From: Capra hircus
Lineage: Eukaryota > Chordata > Mammalia > Artiodactyla > Bovidae
Assembly: GCF_001704415.2 (NCBI RefSeq)
Contig: NC_030822.1
Location: forward strand, 48,601,345 to 48,665,344
Length of the DNA: 64,000 nucleotides
Reading direction: 5' to 3'
This document shows, piece after piece, positions 38,401 to 46,007 of the stretch (positions within the stretch are counted from its first letter, which is position 1; each line of letters starts with the position of its first letter). The translations under genes and the position numbers were made by a program. Under the pieces are notes generated by a model. The model was not told where the DNA came from. It saw only the letters and a list, made by a program, of their open reading frames with translations, and ran no database searches.

Positions 38401-41400
38401 CAAAAGTTGACCATATGAGGAAAAACAAGTCAACAGGATATTGTTCACCGGTGTCAGGGGATCTTTGACTTCTTTTTCTTTTTTTTTTTTGCTAGTGAGA
38501 CCATCAAAGCCCAAGTGTGAATTGGAAGGAGAGCTGACAGAAGGAAGTGACCTGACTTTGCAGTGTGAGTCATCCTCTGGCACAGAGCCCATTGTGTATT
38601 CCTGGCAGCGAGTCCAGGAGAAGGCGGGAGAGGATGAACGTCTACCTCCCAAATCTAAGATTGGTAAGTCATCTTTTTTACTGGTCCACGGAGACAACAG
38701 GACAGTCAGTCCTCTCTCAGTGAATTCTGAATCTGGTTTTGTGAACACCTCACAAGGATCTTGAATACACTACTGAACCTCACTGTTTCTATTTTTCACA
38801 CCTAACTGGGAACAGAAAAATATGTCTTTTCTTTCCCTAAATGGCAAAAATAAAAGTGGTAAGGAGATTAGGAATAAATGTACTCTATAAACCTATTCTA
38901 ATTATTGTGTTTCAGTTCCGTTCAGTTCAGTCACTCAGTTGTGTCCGACTCTTTGCGACCCCATGAATCGCAGCACGCCAGGCCTCCCTGTCCATCACCA
39001 ACTCCCGGAGCTTACTCAAACTCACGTCCATTGAGTCAGTGATGCCATCAGCCATCTCATCCTGTCATCCCCTTCTCCTCCTGTCTCTAATCCCTCCCAG
39101 CATCAGGGTCTTTTCCAGTGAGTCAACTCTTCGCATGAGGTGGCCAAAGTACTGGAGTTTCAGCTTCAGCATCAGTCCTTCCAATGAACACCCAGGACTG
39201 ATCTCCTTTAGGATGGACTGATTGGACCTCCTTGCAGTCCAAGGGACTCTCAAGAGTCTTCTCCAGCATCACAGTTCAAAAGCATCCATTCTTCGGCGCT
39301 CAGCTTTCTTCACAGTCCAACTCTCACATCCATACATGACCACTGGAAAAACCATAGCCTTGACTAGATGGACCTTTGTTGGCAAAATAATGTCTCTGCT
39401 TTTGAATATGCTATCTAGGTTGGTCATAACTTTTCTTCCAAGGAGTAAGCGTCTTTTAATTTCATGACTGCAATCACCATCTGCTGTGATTCAGGAGCCC
39501 AAAACAATAAAGTCTGACACTATTTCCACTGTTTCCCCATCTATTTCCCATGAAGTGATGGGACCAGATGCCATGATCTTCGTTTTCTGAATGTTGAGCT
39601 TTAGGCCAACTTTTTCACTCTCCTCTTTCACTTTCATCAAGAGGCTTTTTAGTTCCTCTTCACTTTCTGCCATAAGCGTGGTGTCATCTGCATATCTGAG
39701 GTTATTGATATTTCTCCTGGCAATCTTGATTCCAGCTTGTGCTTCTTCCAGCCCAGCGTTTCTCATGATGTACTCTGCATATAAGTTAAATAAGCAGGGT
39801 GACAATATACAGCCTTGACATACTCCTTTTCCTATTTGGAACCAGTCTGTTGTTCCGTGTCCAGTTCTAACTGTTGCTTCCTGACCTGCATACAGATTTC
39901 TCAAGAGGCAGGTCAGGTGGTCTGGTATTCCCATCTCTTTCAGAATTTTCCTACAACACCCAAAACAGATGTCCTTTTCATTATAGGGGACTGGAATGCA
40001 AAAGTAGGAAGTCAAGAAACACCTGGAGTAACAGGCAAATTTGGCCTTGGAGTATGGAATGAAGCAGGGCAAAGGCTAATAGAGTTTTGCCAAGAGAACG
40101 CACTGGTCATAGCAAACACCCTCTTCCAACAATATAAGAGAAGACTCTACACATGGACATCACCAGATGGTCAACACCAAAATCAGATTGATTGTATTCT
40201 TTGCAGCCAAAGATGGAGAAGCTCTATACAGTCAGCAAAAGCAAGACTGGCAAAAACAAGACTGTGGCTCAGATCATGAACTCCTTATTGCTAAATTCAG
40301 ACTTAAATTGAAGAAAGTAGGGAAAACCACTAGAACATTCAGGTATGACGTAAATCAAATCCCTTATGATTATACTCTGGAAGTGAGAAATAGATTTAAG
40401 GGACTAGATCTGATAGACACAGTGCCTGATGAACTTGGATGGAGGTTTGTGACATTGTACAGGAAACAGGGATCAAGACTATCCTCATGGAAAAGAAATG
40501 CAAAAAAGCCAAATGGCTGTTTGAGGAGGCCTTACAAATAGCTGTGAAAAGAAGAGAAGTGAAAGGCAAAGGAGAAAAGGAAAAATATAAGCATCTGAAT
40601 GCAGAGTTCCAAAGAATAGCAAGGAGAGATAAGAAAGCCTTCCTCAGTGATCGATGCAAAGAAATAGAGGAAGACAACAGAATAGGAAAGACTAGAGATC
40701 TCTTCAAGAAAGTTAGAGATACCAAGGGAACATTTCATGCAAAGATGGGCTCAATAAAGGACAGAAATGGTATGGACCTAACAGAAGCAGAAGATATTAA
40801 GAAGAGGTGGCAAGAATACACAGAAGAACTGTACAAAAAAGATCTTCATGACCCAGATAATCATGATGGTGTGATCCCTCACCTAGAGCCAGAATCCTGG
40901 AATGTGAAGTCAAGTGGGCCTTAGAAAGCATCACTATGAACAAAGCTAGTGGAGGAGATGGAATTCCAGTTGAGCTATTTCAAATCCTGAAAGATATTGC
41001 TGTGAAAGTGCTGCACTCAATATGCCAGCAAATTTGGAAAACTCAGCAGTGGCCACAGGACTGGAAAAGGTCAGTTTTCATCCCAATCCCAAAGAAAGGC
41101 AATGCCAAAGAATGCTCAAACTACCGCACAATTGCACTCATCTCACACGCTAGTAAAATAATGCTCAAAATTTTCCAAGCCAGGCTTTAGCAATATGTGA
41201 ATGAACTTCCAGATGTTCAAGCTGGATTTAGAAAAGGCAGATGAACCAAAGATCAAATTGCCAACATCCGCTGGATCATGGAAAAAGCAAGAGAGTTCCA
41301 GAAAAACACCTATTTCTGCTTTCTTGACTATGCCAAAGCTTTTGACTGTATGGATCACAATAAACTGCGGAAAATTATTGTGTTTAGTATCTCTTAATTG

Positions 41401-43746
41401 TTCAGAATCTTTTGTGAGTTTTGAGGGTGCACTGCAGTTTAAAAGAATGTTCACCACCTTTCTTCCCACTGCTACTGCTACTGCTAAGTCGCTTCAGTCA
41501 TGTCCGACTCTGTGCGACCCCATAGACGGAAGCCCACCAGGCTCCCCTGTCCCTGGGATTCTCCAGGCAAGAAAACTGGAGTGGGTTGCCATTTCCTTCT
41601 CCAAGGCATAAAAGTGAAAAGTGAAAGGGAAGTTTCTTAGTCATGTCTGACTCTTAGCGACCCCATGGACTACAGCCTACCAGGCTCTTCCATCCATGGG
41701 ATTTTCCAGGCAAGAGTACTGGAGTGGGGTGCCATTGCCTTCTCCGCTTCTTCCCACATTCTGGATCAACTCTATCACCTCATCCTTAGCAAACTGTATC
41801 ATAGGATCTTAGGTCAGTGACACAATAAAGTAAGCAATAAATATAAACCTGTCACTGGGGGATTACGGTCATCTTTCTGCTTGTGCAGACTACAACCGCC
41901 CTGGACGTGTCCTGCTGCAGAATCTCACCATGTCCTCCTCTGGGCTGTACCAGTGCACAGCGGGCAATGAGGCTGGGAAGGAAAGCTGTGTGGTGCGAGT
42001 GACTGTACAGTGTAAGTACCCAAAGTGTTGATGTGGTTTTGTCCCCGCACTGCCGGTTCAGTGTAAAACATTTTTAATCGCAGGTAAGAGTATGGCCAAA
42101 AGCTTCATCTCCAGAAGGACATGGTTATCACTGAAATAAATTCATTAGTTGCCAAGGACTATTCAACAGTTGCAGCTCACTCTAAATTTACAAGTATGTG
42201 TGAATTTTACGGCCCCCTAAAGAAATTTATTTTATCCAGGAAGGAACCAAATAGAGGTTTCCTTTATAAATGCAAATTTCCCTTAGAGAGAGTAACTTCT
42301 ACAGTTTTCAGAGCTTCTCTGGTATCTGCTGTTGCTCAAAAATAATCAGCTTAGGGACTTCCGTAGAGGCCCAGTGGCTAACACTCTGTGCTCCCAATGC
42401 AGGGGGCACAGGTTCCATCCCTGGTCAGGGAACTATTTAATAGATTCTGCATGCTGCAACTAAGATCCGGCACAGCCAAATAATAACAAATATTTAAAAA
42501 CTTAATCAGCCCCAAATAATCCTAATGTCAACAAGGCATATTTTAGGGTTGCTCTCCTGCTCCCCGGACAGTCATACACACCCAGAGAGGATAATGAGGA
42601 ACTCAGGGAGACAGATATGAAGATCTGGAAATACTCATCCAGAGCTTTATGTATTTTAAATCTATGTATTGCATAGCTTATGTTTGGTTTTGCTTTGTGT
42701 CTGAGAAAACAGATGTACAGAGCGTGGGCATGATTGCAGGAGCAGTGACAGGTATGGTGGCCGGAGCCCTGCTGATTTTCCTCTTGGTGTGGCTGTTGAT
42801 CCGAAGGAAGGACAAAAAGAGATATGAGGAAGAAGAGAGACCAAATGAAATTCGGTAAACCTCCCACAGAATCCCCTTTCTCACCTAGGCTACCTTTCTA
42901 GGGCCAGCTCCATAATGACCAGCCAACAAAACTGTCCCATTTACTTATAACCTTGAATCTGTTACAAGGATTATTCTGGTAGGTAAGGACTTGCAGCCCA
43001 GGGGCAGAAGGACGGTTGACCTTGACTGTCTTGTGAAACTATCTGCATCAGAGACTTAATAGATAAACTTTACATTACTTCTGATTACCTTCCACTTATA
43101 AAAGCCCTAAAATAAAGAAAGGGCCTAGCCCATCCATGGGCCTTTAAAGAGTTTCCACAGACTGACTCCAAGTTGAGGGGAGTGCTGTGTGGACACTCGG
43201 TGGGGAGTGCCCGGTCCCCCCCACTTCGCGCCGCAGTCACAGGGGTTGATCTTGGGGATGCACATCCGCCTGCGCCCACGCGAGGGCTCAGGACGCAGGG
43301 GGAGTCCATATTTCCCTAAGTGGTAACTCAAGGTTTCCAGCTTGAGGAGTTGATGGATGGGGCAGCCTCCGAAAGCCACAGCCAGAGCGGAAGCTTTCAC
43401 AATCCTGTAGTCCTAAAATCTATCTTCGGTGTTTTTCCCTCTCAGAGAAGATGCGGAAGCCCCGAAAGCCCGCCTGGTGAAGCCCAGCTCCTCTTCCTCG
43501 GGCTCTCGAAGCTCTCGCTCCGGCTCCTCCTCCACGCGCTCCACCGCCAACAGCGGCTCCCGCAGCCAGCGGACCCCATGCGCCGAGGCTGCGCGCCGGC
43601 CAGGGCTGGGCGCCCACGCCTACGGCCCGGTGGGGCCCGAGGCCCGAGGTTCTGAACCAAAGAAAGCCTCCCACGCTACCCTGACCAAAGCAGAAAACAC
43701 CCCCAGCACGATCCCCAGCCAGAGCAGAGCCTTTCAAACTGTCTGA
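20284..43746 (+). CDS. CLMP: CLMP, CXADR-like membrane protein (exons 2-7; exon 1 outside window)
   Basis: Single-pass Ig-superfamily adhesion protein of the CAR/CTX family, located at epithelial tight junctions; loss in humans causes congenital short bowel syndrome (established knowledge). Coding segments are 20284-20441, 36732-36933, 38496-38663, 41889-42011, 42713-42854 and 43446-43746. Every junction has AG/GT sites and the phases agree (1-0, 0-1, 1-1, 1-1, 1-2, 2-stop). These segments total 1094 nt; with a 28-nt coding exon 1 the protein would be 373 aa, the human length. Visible parts: end of the signal peptide, V-type Ig domain (Cys in TLPC and YTC), second Ig domain (Cys in LQC and YQC), two NLT glycosylation sequons, a transmembrane segment in exon 6 followed by RRKDKK, and a Ser/Arg-rich cytoplasmic tail ending FQTV. 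The exon 1 start codon is not in the window. Identification is by recognised protein sequence. Confidence 0.97.
20629..20767 (+). repeat. Local duplication, copy A
   Basis: About 139 bp that recurs at 21081-21219 with roughly 13% mismatches by eye. Shared stretches include gagcaagaacta, ctatcattt, atctttcctatgag and cctagtctagtgggccag. Not recognised as a named repeat. Confidence 0.85.
21063..21082 (+). repeat. Short telomere-like repeat
   Basis: About two and a half CCCTAA units inside the composite BovB insertion. Confidence 0.7.
21081..21219 (+). repeat. Local duplication, copy B (inside BovB-containing insertion)
   Basis: Diverged direct copy of 20629-20767. It lies immediately 5' of the BovB fragment and within the 14-bp TSD. 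Confidence 0.85.
21220..21564 (+). repeat. BovB 3' fragment
   Basis: Starts at the RT C-terminal coding end (ggaagacccttgagagtc) and runs to the typical end gcaactgaactgaactgg. Confidence 0.9.
21741..21894 (-). repeat. Bov-tA SINE, degenerate
   Basis: tactctttgtgaccccactg, gtgggttgccatttcttac, with an internal deletion. Confidence 0.8.
21925..22245 (-). repeat. L1 3' end
   Basis: Minus-strand L1 3' UTR (ttatattggagtatagttga, gagttccctgtgctatacag, ggttatctgttttaaatat). Confidence 0.8.
22815..22925 (+). repeat. CHR-type SINE
   Basis: ggacttgcctggtggtccaa to gcagccaaaaactaaat. Confidence 0.85.
23051..23166 (-). repeat. CHR-type SINE
   Basis: T-run to ccaaggaagtcc; caga(a/t)ggcatga on both sides suggests a TSD. 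Confidence 0.85.
23318..23530 (-). repeat. MIR
   Basis: caggccaggcacaaatctg, ccattttacagataaggaac, tgaggcatgtacac. Confidence 0.75.
23687..23868 (+). repeat. CHR-1 SINE
   Basis: gggacttccctgttggtcc to cagccacgtaaataaat; atttagtt occurs on both sides. Confidence 0.88.
24546..24672 (-). repeat. CHR-type SINE
   Basis: gggatcttagttccccaacg to actgccagggaagacct. Confidence 0.85.
25647..25759 (+). repeat. CHR-type SINE, truncated
   Basis: aggaacttccccagtagtcc to gcagggtgtggtcaaa; abuts the next SINE. Confidence 0.82.
25763..25978 (-). repeat. Bov-tA SINE
   Basis: Full length, tgctcagtcgcttcagtcat to ccactggggaagcc. Confidence 0.9.
26440..26640 (-). repeat. MIR-like
   Basis: ccccgtgtgacagctgagaa, ggcacgcagcaagtggag; weak. 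Confidence 0.4.
26672..26976 (-). repeat. CHR-1 SINE, long form
   Basis: cgctgggtcttcatggctgc to ggcagattcttaaccactgg; its head is cut off where the next SINE starts. Confidence 0.88.
26977..27189 (-). repeat. Bov-tA SINE
   Basis: Full length, ggttagtcgctgagttgtat to gccaccaggaaagccc. Confidence 0.9.
27345..30187 (+). mobile_element. BovB LINE, nearly complete ORF2, disabled
   Basis: About 2.8-kb BovB copy in CLMP intron 2, the longest in the window. In order: APE endonuclease ([13 protein letters not shown] about 27767, SDHELL about 28046), then reverse transcriptase with [17 protein letters not shown] (about 28861), [20 protein letters not shown] (about 29104), [11 protein letters not shown] (catalytic YADD, about 29396) and the C-terminal [16 protein letters not shown]. 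Lesions: early stops near 27508 and 27567, a stop at 28480, a CGA-to-TGA stop at 29020 and a frameshift near 29565. It ends in cgactgagtgactgaactg repeats. Same strand as CLMP. Confidence 0.95.
30745..30864 (-). repeat. CHR-type SINE
   Basis: tttttttggctgtgctgctt to ggactgccagggaattctcc. Confidence 0.85.
31572..31795 (-). repeat. Bov-tA SINE
   Basis: (TTG)n start, then tttagtcactaaggtgtgat to gctgaggcaccaggg. Confidence 0.9.
32412..32730 (+). repeat. CHR-1 SINE, long form
   Basis: ggcttccctggtggctcagt to aacaatacacttattttt. Confidence 0.88.
32965..33162 (+). repeat. Bov-tA SINE
   Basis: ggggcttcctagggggctc to gagtgactaaacaacaac; short deletion in the tRNA part. Confidence 0.88.
33266..33437 (+). 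repeat. CHR-1 SINE
   Basis: ctggacttccctgtggtcc to an A-rich tail. Confidence 0.88.
33580..33690 (+). repeat. L2 3' end-like
   Basis: ggtaggaactatgtcttatt, ggcactcagtaaatatttgg. Confidence 0.6.
33965..34265 (+). repeat. L2 3' end-like
   Basis: tggaatgctccctctggcaa, aaagcctaactcaaatgcc, ccataaatgttcgctgac. Confidence 0.65.
34376..34513 (+). repeat. CHR-type SINE
   Basis: ggggacttccctggtagtac to an A-rich tail. Confidence 0.88.
34571..34785 (-). repeat. Bov-tA SINE
   Basis: cgctcagtcgtgtccgactc to gctacaagggaagccc. Confidence 0.9.
35118..35195 (+). repeat. 37-bp tandem duplication
   Basis: Unit ggaagagcagtttatgagca... starts at 35118 and again at 35155; the second copy has a 4-bp taaa insertion. 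Confidence 0.85.
35210..35370 (+). repeat. MIR-like
   Basis: ttcaaaccctggttctgcta, gcttgtgaaatggggacag. Confidence 0.6.
35744..35968 (+). repeat. Bov-tA SINE
   Basis: Full length with a (CA)n end, in the L1 AT-rich tract. Confidence 0.9.
35969..36284 (-). repeat. BovB 3' fragment inside an L1 3' UTR
   Basis: Begins with five agttc-type tail repeats and ends at ctccttcagaatgga. AT-rich L1 sequence lies on both sides (35580-35743 and 36285-36450). Confidence 0.9.
36732..36933 (+). CDS. CLMP: CLMP exon 3
   Basis: 202 nt, about residues 63-129, starting in phase 0 after cccacag. It completes the V-type Ig domain: [14 protein letters not shown] (N-glycosylation sequon), then the canonical [11 protein letters not shown] with the second disulfide Cys. 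It ends one base into a codon; the donor is gtaaga at 36934. Confidence 0.96.
37040..37354 (-). repeat. CHR-1 SINE, long form
   Basis: Only about 107 bp downstream of CLMP exon 3. ttggctgtgctgggtcttcg to gccaccagggaagccc. Confidence 0.9.
37467..37690 (-). repeat. Bov-tA SINE
   Basis: gtgctgtgcttagtcattc to ccgctgagccattgag. Confidence 0.9.
37866..38012 (+). repeat. CHR-1 SINE
   Basis: gcactttcctggtggtcc to an A-rich tail. Confidence 0.85.
38057..38145 (+). repeat. CHR-type SINE, truncated
   Basis: ggggaattctccattggtcc to cctcctcccccaaag. Confidence 0.8.
38496..38663 (+). CDS. CLMP: CLMP exon 4
   Basis: 168 nt, about residues 130-185, after a T-rich tract ending gctag. It begins the second Ig domain: [18 protein letters not shown], then the disulfide Cys in LQCESSSG and the YSWQRVQEK strand. 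The donor is gtaagt at 38664. Confidence 0.96.
38913..39950 (-). repeat. BovB 3' half (inverted part)
   Basis: Contains the RT C-terminal region, including the [11 protein letters not shown] catalytic box, the [20 protein letters not shown] region and the tail of (TGAAC)-like repeats at 38913. The frame has several indels. Confidence 0.92.
39951..41372 (+). repeat. BovB 5' half
   Basis: Contains part of the APE-type endonuclease ([23 protein letters not shown]) and the first RT blocks ([19 protein letters not shown]). Interrupted by stops and frameshifts. Confidence 0.92.
41468..41745 (-). repeat. Bov-A2 SINE
   Basis: (CTGCTA)n then two BovA monomers in minus orientation, ending about 140 bp before CLMP exon 5. 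Confidence 0.92.
41889..42011 (+). CDS. CLMP: CLMP exon 5
   Basis: 123 nt, about residues 186-226. It completes the second Ig domain: [13 protein letters not shown] (second NLT sequon), [15 protein letters not shown] with the closing Cys, and VVRVTVQ. The acceptor is ttgtgcag and the donor gtaagt at 42012. It starts about 140 bp after the end of a Bov-A2 SINE. Confidence 0.96.
42354..42503 (+). repeat. CHR-1 SINE
   Basis: agggacttccgtagaggccc to cagccaaataataac, in CLMP intron 5. Confidence 0.87.
42713..42854 (+). CDS. CLMP: CLMP exon 6 (transmembrane)
   Basis: 142 nt, about residues 227-274. It encodes [13 protein letters not shown] followed by a hydrophobic helix rich in Val, Ala and Leu ([16 protein letters not shown]). 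A stop-transfer cluster [17 protein letters not shown] follows and opens the cytoplasmic tail. The acceptor is gaaaacag and the donor gtaaac at 42855, splitting the Arg codon cg|a. Confidence 0.95.
42855..43445 (+). other. CLMP: CLMP intron 6
   Basis: 591 bp, no ruminant SINE. CpG density rises from about 43200 into exon 7 (ccacttcgcgccgcagtcac, cgcctgcgcccacgcgaggg). Confidence 0.85.
43446..43746 (+). CDS. CLMP: CLMP exon 7 (cytoplasmic tail and stop)
   Basis: 301 coding nt, about residues 274-373, starting after ccctctcag and ending with TGA at 43744-43746. The first part ([19 protein letters not shown] and the following [15 protein letters not shown]) is the typical CLMP Ser-rich tail. 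The middle ([19 protein letters not shown]) looks more diverged and is GC- and CpG-rich. The end, [17 protein letters not shown], is conserved again. Confidence 0.95.
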
Positions 43747-45230
43747 GTTAGAGTGGACTTGACTCGCTGGCTTTTCCCAGGCGTCAGGATTCTTCCGGTC
43801 ATCGACACTCAGTCACCAGCCACACGACCCGCCTCGAGCCCAACAAGGGGTCATTTAAATAGCAGCAACCACTGCACGGAACAGATTCAAAGGAACACTT
43901 TCCTTACATGACACCAAACGAGGAAAAGGATGTAAGCTGATCATCTCCAAAAAGGCACCTCACTGTGCCTTTAGACCAGAGTTGGGGGGCGGGGGGGAAT
44001 GGGGGCCCAAATCTGGGTGTTTGGGGACCAGGAGCCATGGTGAAAGAGTTGGGGAAAGGGGAAGTGAACACACTTAGAACTTCTCACTTGCAGTTTTGTA
44101 TCAACGTGTTGACTCACCATTGTCAAGAAACGAGGTGTTGTTCATAAATTTTCTATGCATTCCTGCAAACCTACTGGATTATTATGACTGTTCAGAGTCA
44201 AACAGAACCTACAGCCTTATATTACACCTATTTGCACCATGAGAAACTCCAAAAAATGAAACATGTCTCTTCTGTCCTGACTTGACTTCATTTACCACAA
44301 AGTTTGGGTATTAATTTCAAGAGGAGTTGAAATAGTGGGAGATGGAGAATGACTGAACTTTTCCACGACTTACCGGTTGAACACCAATGATCCACTATCA
44401 ATCTTCCTACTTATATTGAACCATAAGAGAAATGAAAAAGGAGTTCAAAATGTGTAATGAGGGACTGTGAATAACTTTCCATTTTGATGTTCAGAGGGCC
44501 ACTGACAAATATCAGAAATATATGCTGGAATAATTGTGGATTTTCCCTCATAGTGGATGTCTCTAAGGATTTTCTGTTGGGTATCTGTGGAGCAAGAAAA
44601 CTAGGTGTTTTAACATTTAACAATCTCCTTAGAAGGAAGTCTTTGAGAGAAAAGGTCTTTTCAGGATGCTGGAAGATCATCCAACAAACCATTACAGTCT
44701 CTTTCTGTGAACATATGAAATCAGAATTTCAAAACTGACTAGACCAGAAAGGGAGATTAAATCAGTTTTCTCTTAATATGTCAAGGAGTGACATCAGAAG
44801 TTCAGTACTGCATCAAACTTGGGAGTTTCCTCCACTTCTTTCCTTTTAGGAGGATGTGAACATGGGACTTGTATTGATTCTAGGCCTTAAATTATCAGAG
44901 ATCAGGGATTGCCAACATTTCCTGGTGGCACTGCATGGACATCATACCATTCCCTCCGGAGAGGCTGAGACAGACAGAAATTCAGTACTTTCCCAGTTTA
45001 GCCTGTAAGGAAGCCTAGCTCTAGGCTGGAAGGAGAGGAAATGAACATTTAGGGAAGAGATGGTGAGGATAACTAGTGGGTGGCAGGGGGATCTGGGTTA
45101 CTGCCTGTTAAATATTGTCGGCATCTTGGAAAGATTTGAGGAAATGATTCACCAGGATAGCTCTCACAAGAGCTGACTCATGGGAGAAGAAAGGTGGGGT
45201 CTGTGAAATAAAAAGAAAGCAGCCTCCCAT
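43747..45230 (+). other. CLMP: Probable CLMP 3' UTR
   Basis: Starts directly after the CLMP stop and runs through sequence without a ruminant SINE to an AATAAA at 45207-45212. The length is inferred from that hexamer and from a remembered human 3' UTR of roughly this size. Other AATAAA/ATTAAA hexamers further on leave longer forms open. Confidence 0.4.
45207..45212 (+). terminator. CLMP: Candidate CLMP poly(A) signal
   Basis: AATAAA about 1.46 kb after the stop codon, before the first downstream SINE at 45396. No clear GU-rich element was confirmed. Low-confidence choice among several hexamers. Confidence 0.3.
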
Positions 45231-45395
45231 ACAATAACTTGCTTTTTTAATAGTTTTGACTACTCTGCTAGTCAAATTCATCCTACAATTCATTCTTTGG
45301 CAAGAATGCCAAACCTGAAATAGCCCTTCAGACTCTAAAGCAAATGTCAACAGGTCACCATTGGTAGAGCAAAATGTTTATTATTAAAAGGCCAA

Positions 45396-45535
45396 GAAGT
45401 CCCTGGCAGGGCAGTGGTTAGGACTCTTTGCTTTCACTGCCAAGGGTGCAGTTTCAGTCACTGGTCAGGGAACTACAGTCCTGATAGGTGAGTGGGGCAG
45501 CCAAAAATAATTAATTAATTAAACATTGTTAAAAA
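45396..45535 (+). repeat. CHR-type SINE
   Basis: agaagtccctggcagggc to (aatt)n. Confidence 0.82.
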
Positions 45536-45587
45536 GGCAGCAGGCTATGAGAAAGGAAAAGTAGTGCTAAATGTGGTGATGAAATCC

Positions 45588-45690
45588 GTTTGTTTTGGGA
45601 ATCTAAGTTCCCCAACCAGGGATCAAATCTGTACCCCCCTGCATTGTGAGCAAGGAGTCTTAACCACTGGACCATCAAGAAAGTCCTGAT
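45588..45690 (-). repeat. CHR-type SINE
   Basis: aagttccccaaccagggatc to accatcaagaaagtcct. Confidence 0.82.
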
Positions 45691-45889
45691 GAAAGCCCTG
45701 TTTCTGAAATGGGAATCAGGTGCTTAAAGGGGAAAAGTTGACCTAGGATTTTGTCCCATTTTTGTTTTCATTTTTACCTCTAATTATCACATACTATAAA
45801 TGCATTTCTAAAGTCCTTTAAGAAGCGGGTTTTACCCTTGTCTAAAAGTTTCATTTTGAGTTTTGTCTTCCTCTAAAAAAGAAGTTGGG

Positions 45890-46007
45890 GGGAATTCCCT
45901 GAAGTCTAGTGGTTAGGGCTGTATGCTTTCACTGACAAGGGTGCTGGTTCAATCCCTGGTCAGGGAACTAAGAGCCCACAAGCAGCACAGCTCCGCCAAA
46001 AAAAAGT
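45890..46007 (+). repeat. CHR-type SINE
   Basis: ggggaattccctgaagtct to gctccgccaaaaaaaag. Last SINE before a 2.7-kb SINE-free block. Confidence 0.85.

Larger units (their letters stand above)
36934..38495 (+). other. CLMP: CLMP intron 3
   Basis: 1.56 kb, four SINEs. The remaining sequence, including 38146-38495 before the T-rich acceptor of exon 4, shows nothing else. Confidence 0.9.
38900..41385 (-). mobile_element. BovB LINE with 5' inversion, flanked by a 13-bp target-site duplication
   Basis: BovB (RTE clade) in CLMP intron 4. The 3' half (38913 to about 39950) is on the - strand; the 5' half (39951-41372) is on the + strand. The two halves meet at the same element position, the codons around LWKILKEMG. 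The 13-mer aattattgtgttt flanks both ends (38900-38912 and 41373-41385). This is the structure expected from twin priming. Confidence 0.88.
38664..41888 (+). other. CLMP: CLMP intron 4
   Basis: 3.2 kb, of which about 2.46 kb is the inverted BovB and 0.28 kb a Bov-A2. Without these it would be about 0.5 kb. Confidence 0.9.

Noticed and set aside
38275..38748. 157-codon open frame antisense to CLMP exon 4
   Set aside because: Shadow of the coding exon; no independent support.
43420..43737. Open frames antisense to CLMP exon 7
   Set aside because: GC-rich coding shadow; low stop density explains it.
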